NCBI GenBank assembly: GCA_050633265.1
Contig: JBOEGE010000001.1
Coordinates: 434,001 to 498,000 of the forward strand
DNA: 64,000 nucleotides
Direction: 5' to 3'
Origin: JBLHZY01 sp050633265
Lineage (GTDB): Bacteria > Pseudomonadota > Alphaproteobacteria > Rhodobacterales > Rhodobacteraceae
Shown: positions 43,491 through 53,354 of the stretch, piece after piece
Position numbering within the stretch: the first letter of the stretch is position 1
Layout: every line of letters begins with the position of its first letter
Made by a program: the position numbers and the translations under genes
The notes under the pieces: model-generated
What the model saw: only the letters and a program-made list of their open reading frames with translations
The model's database searches: none
What the model was told of the DNA's origin: nothing

Positions 43491-44201
43491 CTATTCAGAG
43501 GGCAAAGTCAGCCGCAGCAAGTGCACTGCGATGCGCAAAGTTCCGCCGGTAAAATCGCCACCCTCGCCTGTCAGGATCAAATCCTCGGGTGAGTAATAGG
43601 TCAGCGGCGTCCCCGTCAGCCCGCGCAGCCAAGAGCCCTGCGATAGCCCAAGCCCCGAACCATAACGATTGTCTGATCCGCTCACCCCAATGCGAAAGCT
43701 CGTGAGCGTCCCGGTGATCTCGGCCAGAACCCGGCCCGTGACCCCATAAACAACCGCATTGGCCGGCAAGGCCGCGATCACATCGCTCGTGGCGCCTGCG
43801 CCAATCACATGATCAATCTCGATCACTTCCTGAATGATCGCCGCGCCATGGGATGATGTCGCCGCCGCGCCCGCCGCCCAGATCGTTCCATCAAAGCTCG
43901 CATGCGCCGATTGATCAACAATATAGGCGCGAAACCCGGTTTGAGCCGGCGCAAAAATCCAGCCACCGCCAGAAGAGATCGCAATCTTGCCCTCCTGCCC
44001 GGCCCAATCATTCACCGCCCCAAGCGGCACCCCATAACAATCCCCGCCATTGGCAAGCGCGGGTGGAAGCGTTGTCGTGACCGATTGCAAAACCAATTGC
44101 ACCAAACCATCAAGCCGCGTCAGCGCCTCGTTTACGGTCACATGTTTTTGCGCCTGTGCTGGCTCAACCAGCGGCAATTCAAGACGAGACGTATCAGCCA
44201 T
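43491..44201 (-). CDS. DUF2793 protein, probable GTA tail fibre
   Basis: The 236-residue protein opens with the DUF2793 domain (RLELPLVEPAQAQKHVTVNEAL through about residue 90, GAVNDWAGQEGKIAI). A C-terminal region of beta-strand character follows. DUF2793 proteins occur in phage and GTA tail fibres; in R. capsulatus the comparable gene lies elsewhere on the chromosome. Here it overlaps the host-specificity gene by 8 nt and is the last member of the cluster, which supports a receptor-binding or fibre role. Confidence 0.82.
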   Translation of the reverse strand: MADTSRLELPLVEPAQAQKHVTVNEALTRLDGLVQLVLQSVTTTLPPALANGGDCYGVPLGAVNDWAGQEGKIAISSGGGWIFAPAQTGFRAYIVDQSAHASFDGTIWAAGAAATSSHGAAIIQEVIEIDHVIGAGATSDVIAALPANAVVYGVTGRVLAEITGTLTSFRIGVSGSDNRYGSGLGLSQGSWLRGLTGTPLTYYSPEDLILTGEGGDFTGGTLRIAVHLLRLTLPSE

Positions 44202-47200
44202 TGATTTCTACCTTTCTAAAAAGCCCGGCCCCGAAACTGTCGGAGACCTGTGCAACTTCGAGCGTGAATGCCCCAGTAACGCCATCGCTGGCTTGTTGTG
44301 CTGCGGTGTAAACCCATGCCGGGCTTGAGATATTTTCGTTGCGGATCACCGCGCCGCCTTGGGAAATCCGCAAAATATAGGCCTCACTGGCCTCGCCCAA
44401 TGGCACCTCAACCGATTGCCAGCTGTCGCCATCAATCCGCGTGCGGCGCACCCAAGTGATTGCCAAATCACCTGCGCTGTCGCGCTGCGCGTGAAGATGC
44501 GCGGGCGCAAAGGGCCGCAATCCGATGCCGTCAAAAGCCTCGGTGAAATGCTGATAAGACGGATCATCAAAGGGGCGCTGCGAGGGGCCAATTCGATAAT
44601 GCCGCGCCAAACCGCGCGCCGATTGGGCCAAGTCAATCTGCTGCGGCGCACCATTCAGAAGCACGAAAAGCGATCCCGCGGGCCACTCAGCATCCAGCGC
44701 ATCCGTCCCCGCCTGCCCGCGAAGGCGCAAGCTCAGCTCATAGGTCCGCTCGCCCACCAATTCCGCCTCGCCAAACTGGAACACCTCCCAATTCGCGCCT
44801 GATCCATCGCCGATCGCGGCCACATTGGCCCCGTTCAAAACCGCCTCCATCTCCGCCGAGGCCAAAGCCCCCGAAATGAGCTTCACCCGAACGCTTGGCC
44901 CCCGATCCCAAAGCCCGGCTTGCGCCTTGAACAAGGGCGTTTGCGTCGTCCCAATAATCGCCGCCGCTGGCAAAAGCCGGTTCAGCTCATAGCCCGCATC
45001 CGAAGCCGAAGAATAGACCGCAACCGATCCCGGCCAAGCCTGCGCTGCGGCCGCAACATGGGGCGCATGAGGAACCTCATCCCCGCTCAAAAGCGGCAGA
45101 TCAAGAAACAGCGGAAAGACCGGCACCGGCGCTGCAAAGGGCTGAATATTTGGAAATTCATCCGTTGAATCAGAAGGTTGATAGATTTCGGGCTCAACCC
45201 GAACGGCCTCAACCATCTGCGCGCCAGTGTGGCTTGCATGATCAATCCGGTAAAGGGCGGTGCCTTCTTCTGTTGTCAGCTCAACCACATCGCCCGCCCC
45301 GGCCCCAAGCTGCGAAGGCGGCAGGGCAAATCGCGCCCCATCTCGGGCCACGCGCGCCTCGGACAGCCAGCGTTCGGTGATCTGTTTGCCCTCGGCGCGG
45401 GTCAGCGCAAGCGGCATTTCCGTGCGCGCAATTGTCAGCGTTTCCTCATCCGGGAAGATCGCCTCTTCGGCCCGCGCGCCGTAATCCCCATCGACCTCAA
45501 CAAAGGTCAACTGAACCCGCCCCGCCACTTCGGCTTGCGGCGCACGGGTGTGGCTCACAGCACTGTCTTGCTCGGCCGTCAGCGCCAGTTGCGAAAGCGC
45601 AAGCGTGCGCATAGGTTTCCCATCCCGCGAGCGGAAAATGATCTTGCCCTCGCGCTCAATCGCTTCAAACCCGTAAGCCAGCATCAAGGGCTGCAAGGCT
45701 GCACGCGCTGAATCCACATCGCTCACCACAAAGCCGCGCACAATCCCGTAAAGCTGATCCGTTTCAACCGCATCAAGCGACAGGCCAGAGCGCGCGCAAA
45801 TCTCGCGCACAACATCCGAAAGCGCGCGATTGGTCGAGCGGCCATTCAGCCAATGCCCGCGCGAATAGTTCGCGCCATCGCTCCAATATTCCGTATTGCC
45901 CGGAAAGAACGGATAGGGCCGCGCATCCCACGCCCAAACATGCGCGCGGCTCATATCAATCATCGGCGCATCATATTCCACGGACGTCGGATTAAACGCC
46001 GGATCGCCCCAATACTCATGCATCGCGCGCAGATATTGCATCTGGATAAAGTCATCGCGTTGCCCGTTTGATCCGCGCGGCAAGCTGCTTTCGCTCGACT
46101 TGGGATCAAGGAATTTATTGGGCTCATTCGTCCCCTTATCAATCGCGGCACAGCCCAGTTCGGTAAACCAAATCGGCTTCATCTGTGGCACCCAAGCGCT
46201 TGGCGTCTCAACCCGCACACCACCGATGCGATCATGGTGATCATTGCCCCACCAGCTGCGAATATCCTTCGCGCGCCAGACCCAATCCTCGTTGTAAGCA
46301 CCATCCGTAATCGGCGTGCGAATTTGCGCTTTCATATGGGCCGGGTCAGCATAATACCAATCATAGCCCTCGCCCCCCTCGATCCCGGACTTCAGGTAAT
46401 CGAGATTGTAAATCGCGCCCCAATCGGCATCCGCGTGATCATCGCCATCGCGCCAATCGCTCAGCGGCATATAATTGTCGATCCCGATGAAATCGATATT
46501 CTCATCGGCCCAAAGCGGATCAAGATGATAGTAAATATCGCCCGAGCCATCAGGGGGCTGATAGCCGAAATATTCCGACCAATCCGCCGCATAAGAAATC
46601 TTGCACGCGCTGCCCAAAATCGCCCGAACTTCCCCAGCCAAAGTGATCAACGCCTGCACAGCCGGGAAGCCAGAAGCCCCCCGAATTTGCGTCAACCCGC
46701 GCATCTCAGAGCCGATGCAAAAGGCCTCAACCCCGCCTGCCGCCGCGCATAAATGCGCATAATGCAGGATCATCCGGCGAAACGACCATTCCGCCGGCCC
46801 GCTATAAGAAACCGCCTCGCCCGAGATCGCAAAATCGCTTGGTTGGGCCGTACCGAAAAACGCCGCAACCTCTGCGTCCGCCGCGGCCGTGCCATCCGGC
46901 GAGCCGCTTTGACCCGGTGCAAGCGAGGAAGTAATCCGCCCGCGCCAAGGCAAAGGCGGCTGATCAGAAGCGCCGGAATAAGGATCGGTAAGCCCATTGC
47001 TATCCAATTGATCCATAAGAATAAATGGATAGAACATCACCTCTTTACCCGCGTCCTGAAGCGCCTTGATCGCTTCCACCACCGATGCATCCGCGGGCGT
47101 GCCGCCATAAACAGAGGCGCCCTCATTATCCTGCGGGACAAGCGGCGCAGAGCCGCGCGCAACGCCAGAAACCACCCAAGGCATCGTGTCGCCATCTTGC

Positions 47201-48111
47201 GCGGCCTGCTCAACTTTGGGCGCAACTTCACAGCTCCCGCAGCGCAGATCATTGCCGAACCAAGACACAACAAGCGAGGCCGATCCGCAATTGGGCAGCT
47301 CATCGCGCAAAGCTTCAAGCGAGGTGGCAAAATCCGACTGCCCGCTTGGGGTTGCAAGGTTGGCCGCGCGCTTTTCGCCCGGGCCGCCGTTGTAATAAAC
47401 CGGGGTCGTCGCAAGCGCATATTCGCCCGTTCCCGGGATCATCGCGACCGCATTGATCGTACGGGTGATCCCGGCCTCATCCGCGATGGGCTGGGTCGGA
47501 CGAAACACTTCAAAGGTGAACTGCGGAATGCGATTGCCAAACTGGCTCAGGTCCAAATCCTCAAGCATCATATAGGCCGTGCCGCGGTAAGCCGGCGCCA
47601 TGCCAGCCCCCTCAACCGCTTCGATTTTGGGGTCGGGATCCTGATCCATTGCGCCGGAATAGACGCGCATATTGAGATCCGCTGGCGCAATCTCATTGCC
47701 ATCGGCCCAAATGCGCCCAACCCGCGTGATCTCGCCCTCGCAAAGCGCAATCGCCAGCGAGATCGAATAAGAATACTGCGTTGTTTTTGGCTTGGAGCTG
47801 GTTGATTTTCCGCCGCCACTGGTCGCGGCATTCTCCTGAAAACGGGTCGCCCAAATCACTTGGCCGCCAACCCGCATCCGCCCATAAACCTGGCCCAATG
47901 GCGCGCCCTCAGAGGCCCCCGTCAGGCGAAACCGATCCACCTTGCCATGCTCAACCGCCTGCGAACCAGCGCCCATAACGCTTTGATCAATGGCCCGCCC
48001 AATGGTCGCCCCAATCGCGCGCCCAAGCACAACTGAGGATAGCCCAAGAACGCCGCCGCCGACCGATGCGCCAGCAGCCGCCCCTATCGCGGAAAGTACA
48101 ATCGTCGCCAT
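44194..48111 (-). CDS. GTA host-specificity / tail tip protein (g15)
   Basis: The 1305-residue protein is the largest of the cluster and matches the GTA g15 family. A hydrophobic Gly/Ala start (VLSAIGAAAGASVGGGVLG) is followed by a tail-hub region. A glycoside-hydrolase-like TIM-barrel domain lies at about 430-730 (FCIGSEMRGLTQIRG, FIGIDNYMPLSDWRDG, KPIWFTELGCAAIDKG). A phage-tail domain follows (about 780-950) and beta-rich C-terminal modules. It probably forms the megatron/spike that contacts the recipient envelope. It starts on the g14 stop (TAATG). Confidence 0.93.
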   Translation of the reverse strand: MATIVLSAIGAAAGASVGGGVLGLSSVVLGRAIGATIGRAIDQSVMGAGSQAVEHGKVDRFRLTGASEGAPLGQVYGRMRVGGQVIWATRFQENAATSGGGKSTSSKPKTTQYSYSISLAIALCEGEITRVGRIWADGNEIAPADLNMRVYSGAMDQDPDPKIEAVEGAGMAPAYRGTAYMMLEDLDLSQFGNRIPQFTFEVFRPTQPIADEAGITRTINAVAMIPGTGEYALATTPVYYNGGPGEKRAANLATPSGQSDFATSLEALRDELPNCGSASLVVSWFGNDLRCGSCEVAPKVEQAAQDGDTMPWVVSGVARGSAPLVPQDNEGASVYGGTPADASVVEAIKALQDAGKEVMFYPFILMDQLDSNGLTDPYSGASDQPPLPWRGRITSSLAPGQSGSPDGTAAADAEVAAFFGTAQPSDFAISGEAVSYSGPAEWSFRRMILHYAHLCAAAGGVEAFCIGSEMRGLTQIRGASGFPAVQALITLAGEVRAILGSACKISYAADWSEYFGYQPPDGSGDIYYHLDPLWADENIDFIGIDNYMPLSDWRDGDDHADADWGAIYNLDYLKSGIEGGEGYDWYYADPAHMKAQIRTPITDGAYNEDWVWRAKDIRSWWGNDHHDRIGGVRVETPSAWVPQMKPIWFTELGCAAIDKGTNEPNKFLDPKSSESSLPRGSNGQRDDFIQMQYLRAMHEYWGDPAFNPTSVEYDAPMIDMSRAHVWAWDARPYPFFPGNTEYWSDGANYSRGHWLNGRSTNRALSDVVREICARSGLSLDAVETDQLYGIVRGFVVSDVDSARAALQPLMLAYGFEAIEREGKIIFRSRDGKPMRTLALSQLALTAEQDSAVSHTRAPQAEVAGRVQLTFVEVDGDYGARAEEAIFPDEETLTIARTEMPLALTRAEGKQITERWLSEARVARDGARFALPPSQLGAGAGDVVELTTEEGTALYRIDHASHTGAQMVEAVRVEPEIYQPSDSTDEFPNIQPFAAPVPVFPLFLDLPLLSGDEVPHAPHVAAAAQAWPGSVAVYSSASDAGYELNRLLPAAAIIGTTQTPLFKAQAGLWDRGPSVRVKLISGALASAEMEAVLNGANVAAIGDGSGANWEVFQFGEAELVGERTYELSLRLRGQAGTDALDAEWPAGSLFVLLNGAPQQIDLAQSARGLARHYRIGPSQRPFDDPSYQHFTEAFDGIGLRPFAPAHLHAQRDSAGDLAITWVRRTRIDGDSWQSVEVPLGEASEAYILRISQGGAVIRNENISSPAWVYTAAQQASDGVTGAFTLEVAQVSDSFGAGLFRKVEING

Positions 48112-48563
48112 TAGAGCGCCTCCTTGGGAAATTCAAAACATGCCACGACGCGGCGTTGCCAAGGCGCGCTAAACGGGCTTTCGACAACACCATGCCCGGT
48201 ATAGGCGTGGATAAATGTGGGGCGCGCCGCACTCCCCGCTTTGACGCCCAGATGTTTGGCAACGGCCCCGTTGCGCATTCGAAATAAGATCACATCGCCG
48301 CGCGCCTGATCCGCCAAATCCTTGGCCACCAAATGCGCGCTCGCTGCCCGCCAAAGCCGCTCATCGCGCTGCGGCTCAGACCAATCCGGCGTATAGGCAG
48401 GAACGGCTTCGGGCTCTTGCCCATAGACTTCGCGCCACATGCCGCGAATGAGGCCCAAGCAATCACAGCCAGCCCCCTTCGCACTGGCTTGATGCACGTA
48501 AGGCGTCCCGATCCAGCTCTGCGCCAAAGCGGCCCAATCTATGGTGTTTTCCGCGCAGATCAT
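48111..48563 (-). CDS. GTA NlpC/P60 cell-wall peptidase (g14)
   Basis: The 150-residue protein has the NlpC/P60 catalytic cysteine in GCDCLGLIRG (about residue 35) and a histidine in the HLGVKAG region. It fits GTA g14, a tail-associated peptidase thought to cut recipient peptidoglycan during DNA entry. It overlaps g13 by 4 nt and g15 by 1 nt. Confidence 0.93.
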   Translation of the reverse strand: MICAENTIDWAALAQSWIGTPYVHQASAKGAGCDCLGLIRGMWREVYGQEPEAVPAYTPDWSEPQRDERLWRAASAHLVAKDLADQARGDVILFRMRNGAVAKHLGVKAGSAARPTFIHAYTGHGVVESPFSAPWQRRVVACFEFPKEAL

Positions 48564-49444
48564 GACAGGCTCCCGCCATCATTATTGCCCGCCGTGCGCG
48601 GCACAGAGATCAGCCAATCCTCGCCCGGAATATGCGGAAACCCTTGGAAATTCGCGAAGTTATTGAACTTCAACCGGCAGCTCTCGGGCCGCTTGTCACA
48701 GCCCGCTTCCAGCCGGATCATATCGCCCGGCGTCACATCCGCGCGCAAATCTTCCCAAAGCTCAAGCTCGCGCCCGGCCTCCGTGATCCGATCGTTTTTG
48801 ATCAGCCCAACAAGCCCCTGCGCCGCGCCGCTGAGAACCCGCAAACGCCCGCGCTCAAACCAGCGCTGATCAAAACCATCCAGCGCTGCAAACCCAAAGA
48901 TCTTGTTGTCTGTAATCACCTCAGCCGCGCGCTCATCCGCATAGCCCGGCGTATCCAGATCAAAGGCGCAACGCTTATCACCAAGCACCGCCGAACAGGG
49001 CTTTTGATAGACCCGGCCCTGCGGCTGGTTCAGCGTCTCGGCAAGGCCGCGCAGCTCGGCTTGAAAGGCTGGGCCCGTGCGGGTGATTTCGCCAATGGTG
49101 CCGCGAAATTGCAAAACGCGCTCATTGAGATTGGCCCAATTCACCAGCCAGGCTTTCACCTCTGCCCCATCAAAACGGCCCGCACGAATATCCTCTTCGC
49201 GCACCGCCGCCGAGCTCAGCGCACCAAGCGCCTCGGTGTTATCAACCGAAAGCCCGGTGGACTGCTCAAGCGCGCGCGCTGTCAGGCCCGTATCGGCGCG
49301 AAACGTCACGCCTTCAAAGGACAGGTCCATATCATGATCGGTAAAGCCGTAAACCGCGCCATCGCGCCGCGTCAGCGCCCAACAGCGGCAAAGGCTGGTT
49401 TCGCCCGATTGCAGATGAGCCTCAAATTCAGGAGAAAGCGCCAT
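48560..49444 (-). CDS. GTA baseplate hub protein, DUF2163 (g13)
   Basis: The 294-residue protein matches the DUF2163/phage_BR0599 arrangement. The N-terminal half has WALTRRDGAVYGFTDHDMDL, and the C-terminal domain has cysteines in PCSAVLGDKRCAFD and AGCDKRPESCRLKFNN, possibly an iron-sulfur or zinc site. GTA hub proteins of this family sit at the tail tip. It is coupled to g12 (1-nt overlap) and g14 (ATGA). Confidence 0.92.
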   Translation of the reverse strand: MALSPEFEAHLQSGETSLCRCWALTRRDGAVYGFTDHDMDLSFEGVTFRADTGLTARALEQSTGLSVDNTEALGALSSAAVREEDIRAGRFDGAEVKAWLVNWANLNERVLQFRGTIGEITRTGPAFQAELRGLAETLNQPQGRVYQKPCSAVLGDKRCAFDLDTPGYADERAAEVITDNKIFGFAALDGFDQRWFERGRLRVLSGAAQGLVGLIKNDRITEAGRELELWEDLRADVTPGDMIRLEAGCDKRPESCRLKFNNFANFQGFPHIPGEDWLISVPRTAGNNDGGSLS

Positions 49445-50076
49445 CAGACACGCACCTCCACAACAGGCACATTGGGCGCATCCCCGGCCTGAAACGAGGC
49501 CACAGAAGTTGCGATCCGATCAATGTCAAAGCGCACAGGCACGTCAAATTCAAAGCCCGCGGTGATCTCGACGCCCACTTGCGGCGGCGTGTCAAAGGTG
49601 ATCATCCCGCTTGTGGTATCGACGGTCCAATGCACCGCTTCAAACAGCTGCTCATTGCCGATCCCGATAACAACCGTGCCCGCAACGGGTTTGGTGATCG
49701 GACGCGCATATTTGCCCTCGCCAGAGATATATTCCTTGATCAGCGGGAAGCTTAGCGTTTCGCCATCCCCCATCGCAATAACCTGATCCGTATAAAGAAC
49801 ATCCGCGCTGGAACGGCTCGTTTTATAATCCGACCAATCCTTCCAGCGAAAGCCGTTCAGCTGGCCTTGGCGCGCCTCAAAGAAGGCGATCAACAACTCA
49901 ATATCATCAAGCGAGCGCATGCCAAGCCCGGCATCATAACGCCGCTTGGAATGGGCCCAAGGGGTGTTGCGCTCCTCAAAGCCATTGGCAAGCGTAACGA
50001 TCTCGGTGCGCCGCTCCGGCCCGCCGACAGATCCAAAACTTAGGTTGGCTGGAAATCTGACCTCGTGGAAACCCAT
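49444..50076 (-). CDS. GTA distal tail protein, DUF2460 (g12)
   Basis: The 210-residue protein has the DUF2460 opening GFHEVRFPANLSFGSVGGPER, the diagnostic FRWKDWSDYK near residue 75, and a beta-rich C-terminal half. It joins the tail tube to the hub in GTA particles. The ATG at 50076 has GGAGGG just upstream; the ATG four codons earlier lacks one. Confidence 0.92.
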   Translation of the reverse strand: MGFHEVRFPANLSFGSVGGPERRTEIVTLANGFEERNTPWAHSKRRYDAGLGMRSLDDIELLIAFFEARQGQLNGFRWKDWSDYKTSRSSADVLYTDQVIAMGDGETLSFPLIKEYISGEGKYARPITKPVAGTVVIGIGNEQLFEAVHWTVDTTSGMITFDTPPQVGVEITAGFEFDVPVRFDIDRIATSVASFQAGDAPNVPVVEVRV

Positions 50077-50127
50077 GGCTCCCTCCATTTCATTTGTCTG
50101 ACAGGCGGGAAGGCCCGCGAATTTCGG

Positions 50128-50793
50128 CTATCGGTTGCGTTGGCCACGGCTCAGCGCGCGGCCCATCTGGGCGGCGATCTGCGATTGCGAACGGCGGAAA
50201 CCTTCGGCGTCTGGCGTTGAGATATTCATCGTCACATTGATGGGCCGCGAAGAGCCGCCCTCAGCACGCACGCCAAGCTTGCCATTGGCCCCGCGCGACA
50301 GCGGCATAATCGCCTCTGGCCCCGCTTCGCCCATCAAACCCATACCGCCGCGCATCGGGAAATGCGTCGGCCCGTTGACGACCCCGCCATTGGCGAATGC
50401 TGTCACCCGCCCTTGCGAAAAAGAGGCCCCATCCGCAAAGGGCAAAGCGCTCTGAATGATGCCTTCAAGCCCACCAGCAAGGATCTTGCCAAAATGGCCC
50501 GTAACAGGCTTCACGGCGGCATTATAGGCCGCATCCAGCATGGATTTGCCAACGCCCTGAAGCGCTTGGCTCAATGTATCGCCATCAAAAACCAGCCCAT
50601 CAATCGCCCCCTTCAGGCCGCGGCTGATCCCGCGCTCAAGCGTGGCAACCTCGCGCCCCGTGTCGGCGATTGTGGCCGTCATGCGCACCAGCTCTTGATC
50701 GAAAGCCGCCGCCATTGCCTGGGCCCCGCCCATAGCCGTTTCAAGCGCTTCGATCTGGTCATCGAATTGACCCAACCCGTTGATATCATCCAT
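50128..50793 (-). CDS. GTA tail tape measure protein (g11)
   Basis: The 221-residue protein is a very short tape measure, as expected for a GTA with a short tail. A helical N-terminus (about 1-60) precedes glycine-rich FANGGVVNGPTHFPMRGGMGLMGEAGPEAIMPL, typical of lambda-type tape measure C-termini. It overlaps g10.1 by 8 nt. The longer frame would enter g10.1 and is rejected. Confidence 0.9.
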   Translation of the reverse strand: MDDINGLGQFDDQIEALETAMGGAQAMAAAFDQELVRMTATIADTGREVATLERGISRGLKGAIDGLVFDGDTLSQALQGVGKSMLDAAYNAAVKPVTGHFGKILAGGLEGIIQSALPFADGASFSQGRVTAFANGGVVNGPTHFPMRGGMGLMGEAGPEAIMPLSRGANGKLGVRAEGGSSRPINVTMNISTPDAEGFRRSQSQIAAQMGRALSRGQRNR

Positions 50794-50998
50794 CACTTTC
50801 GTCCTTTGCTCTATCAGGATAGCTCGCCGCCAACTCTTCCAGCCGCGAACGCCCAAGCGGCGCTGTGCCGCTGCCCTCGCCCAGCATCAGCAACAATTCC
50901 GCCGGGGTGAGCCGCCAAAATTCCGCTGGTTGCAAGCCAAGCCCCCGCATCCCCGCCCGCATCAATGCAGGCCAATCAAAGCCACCCTGAACCGCCAT
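50786..50998 (-). CDS. GTA tail assembly chaperone (g10.1, rcc01693-like)
   Basis: The 70-residue protein matches the small tail-assembly chaperone family found between g10 and g11. It contains FDWPALMRAGMRGLGLQPAEFWRLTPAEL. It probably helps load the tape measure protein. GAGGGGGC lies upstream of the ATG. It is 21 nt after g10. Confidence 0.9.
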   Translation of the reverse strand: MAVQGGFDWPALMRAGMRGLGLQPAEFWRLTPAELLLMLGEGSGTAPLGRSRLEELAASYPDRAKDESDG

Positions 50999-51019
50999 GT
51001 GCTTGCCCCCTCGCGCCGC

Positions 51020-51361
51020 TTAACCCGGCACCGCAAAAGCCCGCGCCAAAAGCTGGCCCGCCGCCTTTGCGGCCGCCAAAGGCCCGCCCTCGATCTCAGC
51101 GCTCAACAAATCACTTGCCTCGCCGCGCCAGCCCCCGCCGCGCATGCCAGCAACAATCAGCGCCAGCATATCGCGGGTCGAAAACTGGCCCGCCTCATAA
51201 CGCTCAACCAGCGCCACAAGCGTATCGGCCTCAAGGGCCGCCTCCAGCTCGGCCAAAGCCCCAAGCGTGAGTTTGAGCACATGGCGCTCGCCCTCAATCA
51301 CAAGGGCAACTTCGCCGGCATATGGGTTGGCCAGGCCGCTCATTGCCCCCGCCCCGCTCAC
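51020..51361 (-). CDS. GTA tail assembly protein (g10)
   Basis: The 113-residue protein matches the GTA g10 family: NPYAGEVALVIEGERHVLKLTLGALAELEA at the start, then LALIVAGMRGGGW. It is probably a tail chaperone. The start is GTG within a GTGA overlap with g9; ATG at 51343 (MSGLANPY) is an alternative. Confidence 0.88.
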   Translation of the reverse strand: MSGAGAMSGLANPYAGEVALVIEGERHVLKLTLGALAELEAALEADTLVALVERYEAGQFSTRDMLALIVAGMRGGGWRGEASDLLSAEIEGGPLAAAKAAGQLLARAFAVPG

Positions 51362-51771
51362 AGCGCGGTAAAGGTCAACGCGCCGGCAGACGCCATGCTC
51401 AGCTCATAGGTCGCCTCGCCATTGTAAGAGCCGGAATATTCGACCGAGGTGATCTGAAAAGCCCCCTCAACAATGCCGAAATCGGGAATGATCACCTGAA
51501 AATCAGGCACCAATCCGTCAAAGAAAATCTGGCGCGCGCGCTCATCCGTTGTTTCATCCTTAAACACGCCAGAGCCGCTAATAGAGGCGCTTTTTACCCC
51601 CGCGCCGCCCAAAAGCTCGCGCCAACCGCCCGAACTTTCAAGGCTGGTCACATCAACGCTTTCGGCATTGAAAGAAATCCGCGTGGCGCGCAGGCCCGCA
51701 ATTGTGTCGAACTGACCATCGCCGGTCATGTCGAGCTTGATTAGAAGGTCTTTGCCGTTCTGAGCAGCCAT
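51358..51771 (-). CDS. GTA major tail tube protein (g9)
   Basis: The 137-residue protein belongs to the TP901-1-type major tail proteins. It has QNGKDLLIKLDMTGDGQFDTIAGLRATRI at the N-terminus and a mid-region VDVTSLESSGGWRELL. It stacks as hexamers to form the tail tube. Confidence 0.92.
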   Translation of the reverse strand: MAAQNGKDLLIKLDMTGDGQFDTIAGLRATRISFNAESVDVTSLESSGGWRELLGGAGVKSASISGSGVFKDETTDERARQIFFDGLVPDFQVIIPDFGIVEGAFQITSVEYSGSYNGEATYELSMASAGALTFTAL

Positions 51772-51807
51772 AGCACTGTCTCCACTTCGCTGGTTTTAAG
51801 TCTGTCT

Positions 51808-52227
51808 TTAAGGGGTGATGTCATCGGTCACATAGGCGCGAAACCGCAGATCAATCCGGCGCGTATCGCCATCCTGAACACGCCGTGCGCGCGCCTTTTG
51901 AAACCAAATCGCCACAAGTGTTCCGCGGCTCAGTGCAAGCGAGGCATCGCTCAACACATCCGAGATCGCGACCGCCGCTTGCTTGGCCGAAAGAAAGCCC
52001 GCCGTCTCGCTCACCACCGAAATGGTGAATTCGTGATAGGCACCACCTGCGGATTTATCGCCGCGCAGGCGCACATCCTCAGGGCCAAGGCTCACATAGA
52101 TCGGCGGAACCGCACCGGGCGGGGCCGCATCGAAAATATTGCTGCCGACCAAGGCGCCAAGGGCTGTATCGGCCGCAAGAGCTTGGTAAACTGCGCTCTG
52201 AAGCGCCGCTGCAACGCCATAACTCAT
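51808..52227 (-). CDS. GTA tail terminator, DUF3168 (g8)
   Basis: The 139-residue protein matches DUF3168: ALQSAVYQALAADTALGALVG, then IFDAAPPGAVPPIYVSLGPE, and LRFRAYVTDD at the end. It caps the tail tube at the head-tail junction. It overlaps g7 by ATGA. Confidence 0.92.
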   Translation of the reverse strand: MSYGVAAALQSAVYQALAADTALGALVGSNIFDAAPPGAVPPIYVSLGPEDVRLRGDKSAGGAYHEFTISVVSETAGFLSAKQAAVAISDVLSDASLALSRGTLVAIWFQKARARRVQDGDTRRIDLRFRAYVTDDITP

Positions 52228-52571
52228 GAGGAAACCTCCTCTTCCGTCGCGGTGCAGACAAGGTAACGCCCGTCTTCATCAAGATCGGCCACCGCAAGAA
52301 TGCGAAAGATCCGCGTGCCCTCAACAAAGCGCTGCTCTGGCTTGGGCCGTGATGGCGCGCCATAAGGCGCCGCGCGCACGGTGATCCGATGCGGAACCCG
52401 GCTCACGGTCAGGAAATCCTGGTTCGCTTCGCGCCCGTTGCCCGCTTTGATCGCGCCCCACAAAAGCCCAAGCTGAACCCAGCTCTCCGTGTAACCACCG
52501 GCCCCATCAGGCAGGCGCACCGATTGCTCGAGGATGAGCTTGCGGTTGAGATGAACCCCCGCCCCGCTCAT
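52224..52571 (-). CDS. GTA head-tail adaptor / stopper (g7)
   Basis: The 115-residue protein matches the phage head-tail joining family (HK97 gp10-like): LNRKLILEQSVRLPDGAGGY and a C-terminal FRILAVADLDEDGRYLVC. It closes the head after DNA filling. It overlaps g6 and g8 by 4 nt each. Confidence 0.9.
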   Translation of the reverse strand: MSGAGVHLNRKLILEQSVRLPDGAGGYTESWVQLGLLWGAIKAGNGREANQDFLTVSRVPHRITVRAAPYGAPSRPKPEQRFVEGTRIFRILAVADLDEDGRYLVCTATEEEVSS

Positions 52572-53170
52572 CGGCCCGCCCCACCAAACAAGCGCACATT
52601 GCGATAGCGCTCGATCAACGCATTCACGCCAAAGGGCATCTCGCCCGTTCCGGCGCCCGCGCCCTCATGACGATGCTCGTAATAATGGCCCGCCAGCATA
52701 AACATCGCTTGGCTCAGATCCGCAGGCACATCGCCCCAAACAGGGCCAAAACCGGCGGTGAAATCTATCTCTGCGGCGCCGGCCACAGGGATCGTGGGCA
52801 AAACAAGGCTCGTGCTGATGATCTTTGGGCGATGGTGATCAGGCTCAAGGCGATACCGCCCCGCGTCGATCACAATTTCTGCGCCCAAACGATCAACAAT
52901 CTTCAGCGCCGAGATCGCACTGACAGGCGCCACAGGCAAAACCTGCGCCCCCAGATCGCGCCAAGCCGTCACCGACCAGGCGAAATCACGCGCCAAAAGG
53001 ATCTTGCCCGTGCGCGCCTCGATCTGCGCCATGGCCGCCCGCAACATGCCCTCAAGCACCGCGTCCTGCACACCATCATCAGCAAACCCGGTGCCTAGGC
53101 GCAGGTGATCTTTAAATTCTGCAACCGGTAGTGCGCCAGAGGCCACTGTGGTTTGCTCGACTAACATCAT
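52568..53170 (-). CDS. GTA head-tail connector (g6)
   Basis: The 200-residue protein matches the GTA-type gp6-like connector. It has FKDHLRLGTGFADD near the N-terminus and a conserved AEIDFTAGFGPVWGDVP region before the C-terminal helix. It follows the capsid gene after a 184-nt spacer, the second longest in the cluster. GGAG lies 7 nt before the ATG at 53170. Confidence 0.9.
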   Translation of the reverse strand: MMLVEQTTVASGALPVAEFKDHLRLGTGFADDGVQDAVLEGMLRAAMAQIEARTGKILLARDFAWSVTAWRDLGAQVLPVAPVSAISALKIVDRLGAEIVIDAGRYRLEPDHHRPKIISTSLVLPTIPVAGAAEIDFTAGFGPVWGDVPADLSQAMFMLAGHYYEHRHEGAGAGTGEMPFGVNALIERYRNVRLFGGAGR

Positions 53171-53354
53171 GGAACATCTCCAAGCTCGCGCCCCCGTTAA
53201 CGGTTGATGGATGCACACCACCGCGCCACTTGGACGGAGGGGGAGCAGCTAGATAACGCGGGGCCAAGCACAGTGCCGGGCATGGCGCACATCCATCTCC
53301 CGCGCCTCTCAATGCCCCATGGGCAAAGAAACGCGCGGGCCTTCTCGGCGGCGT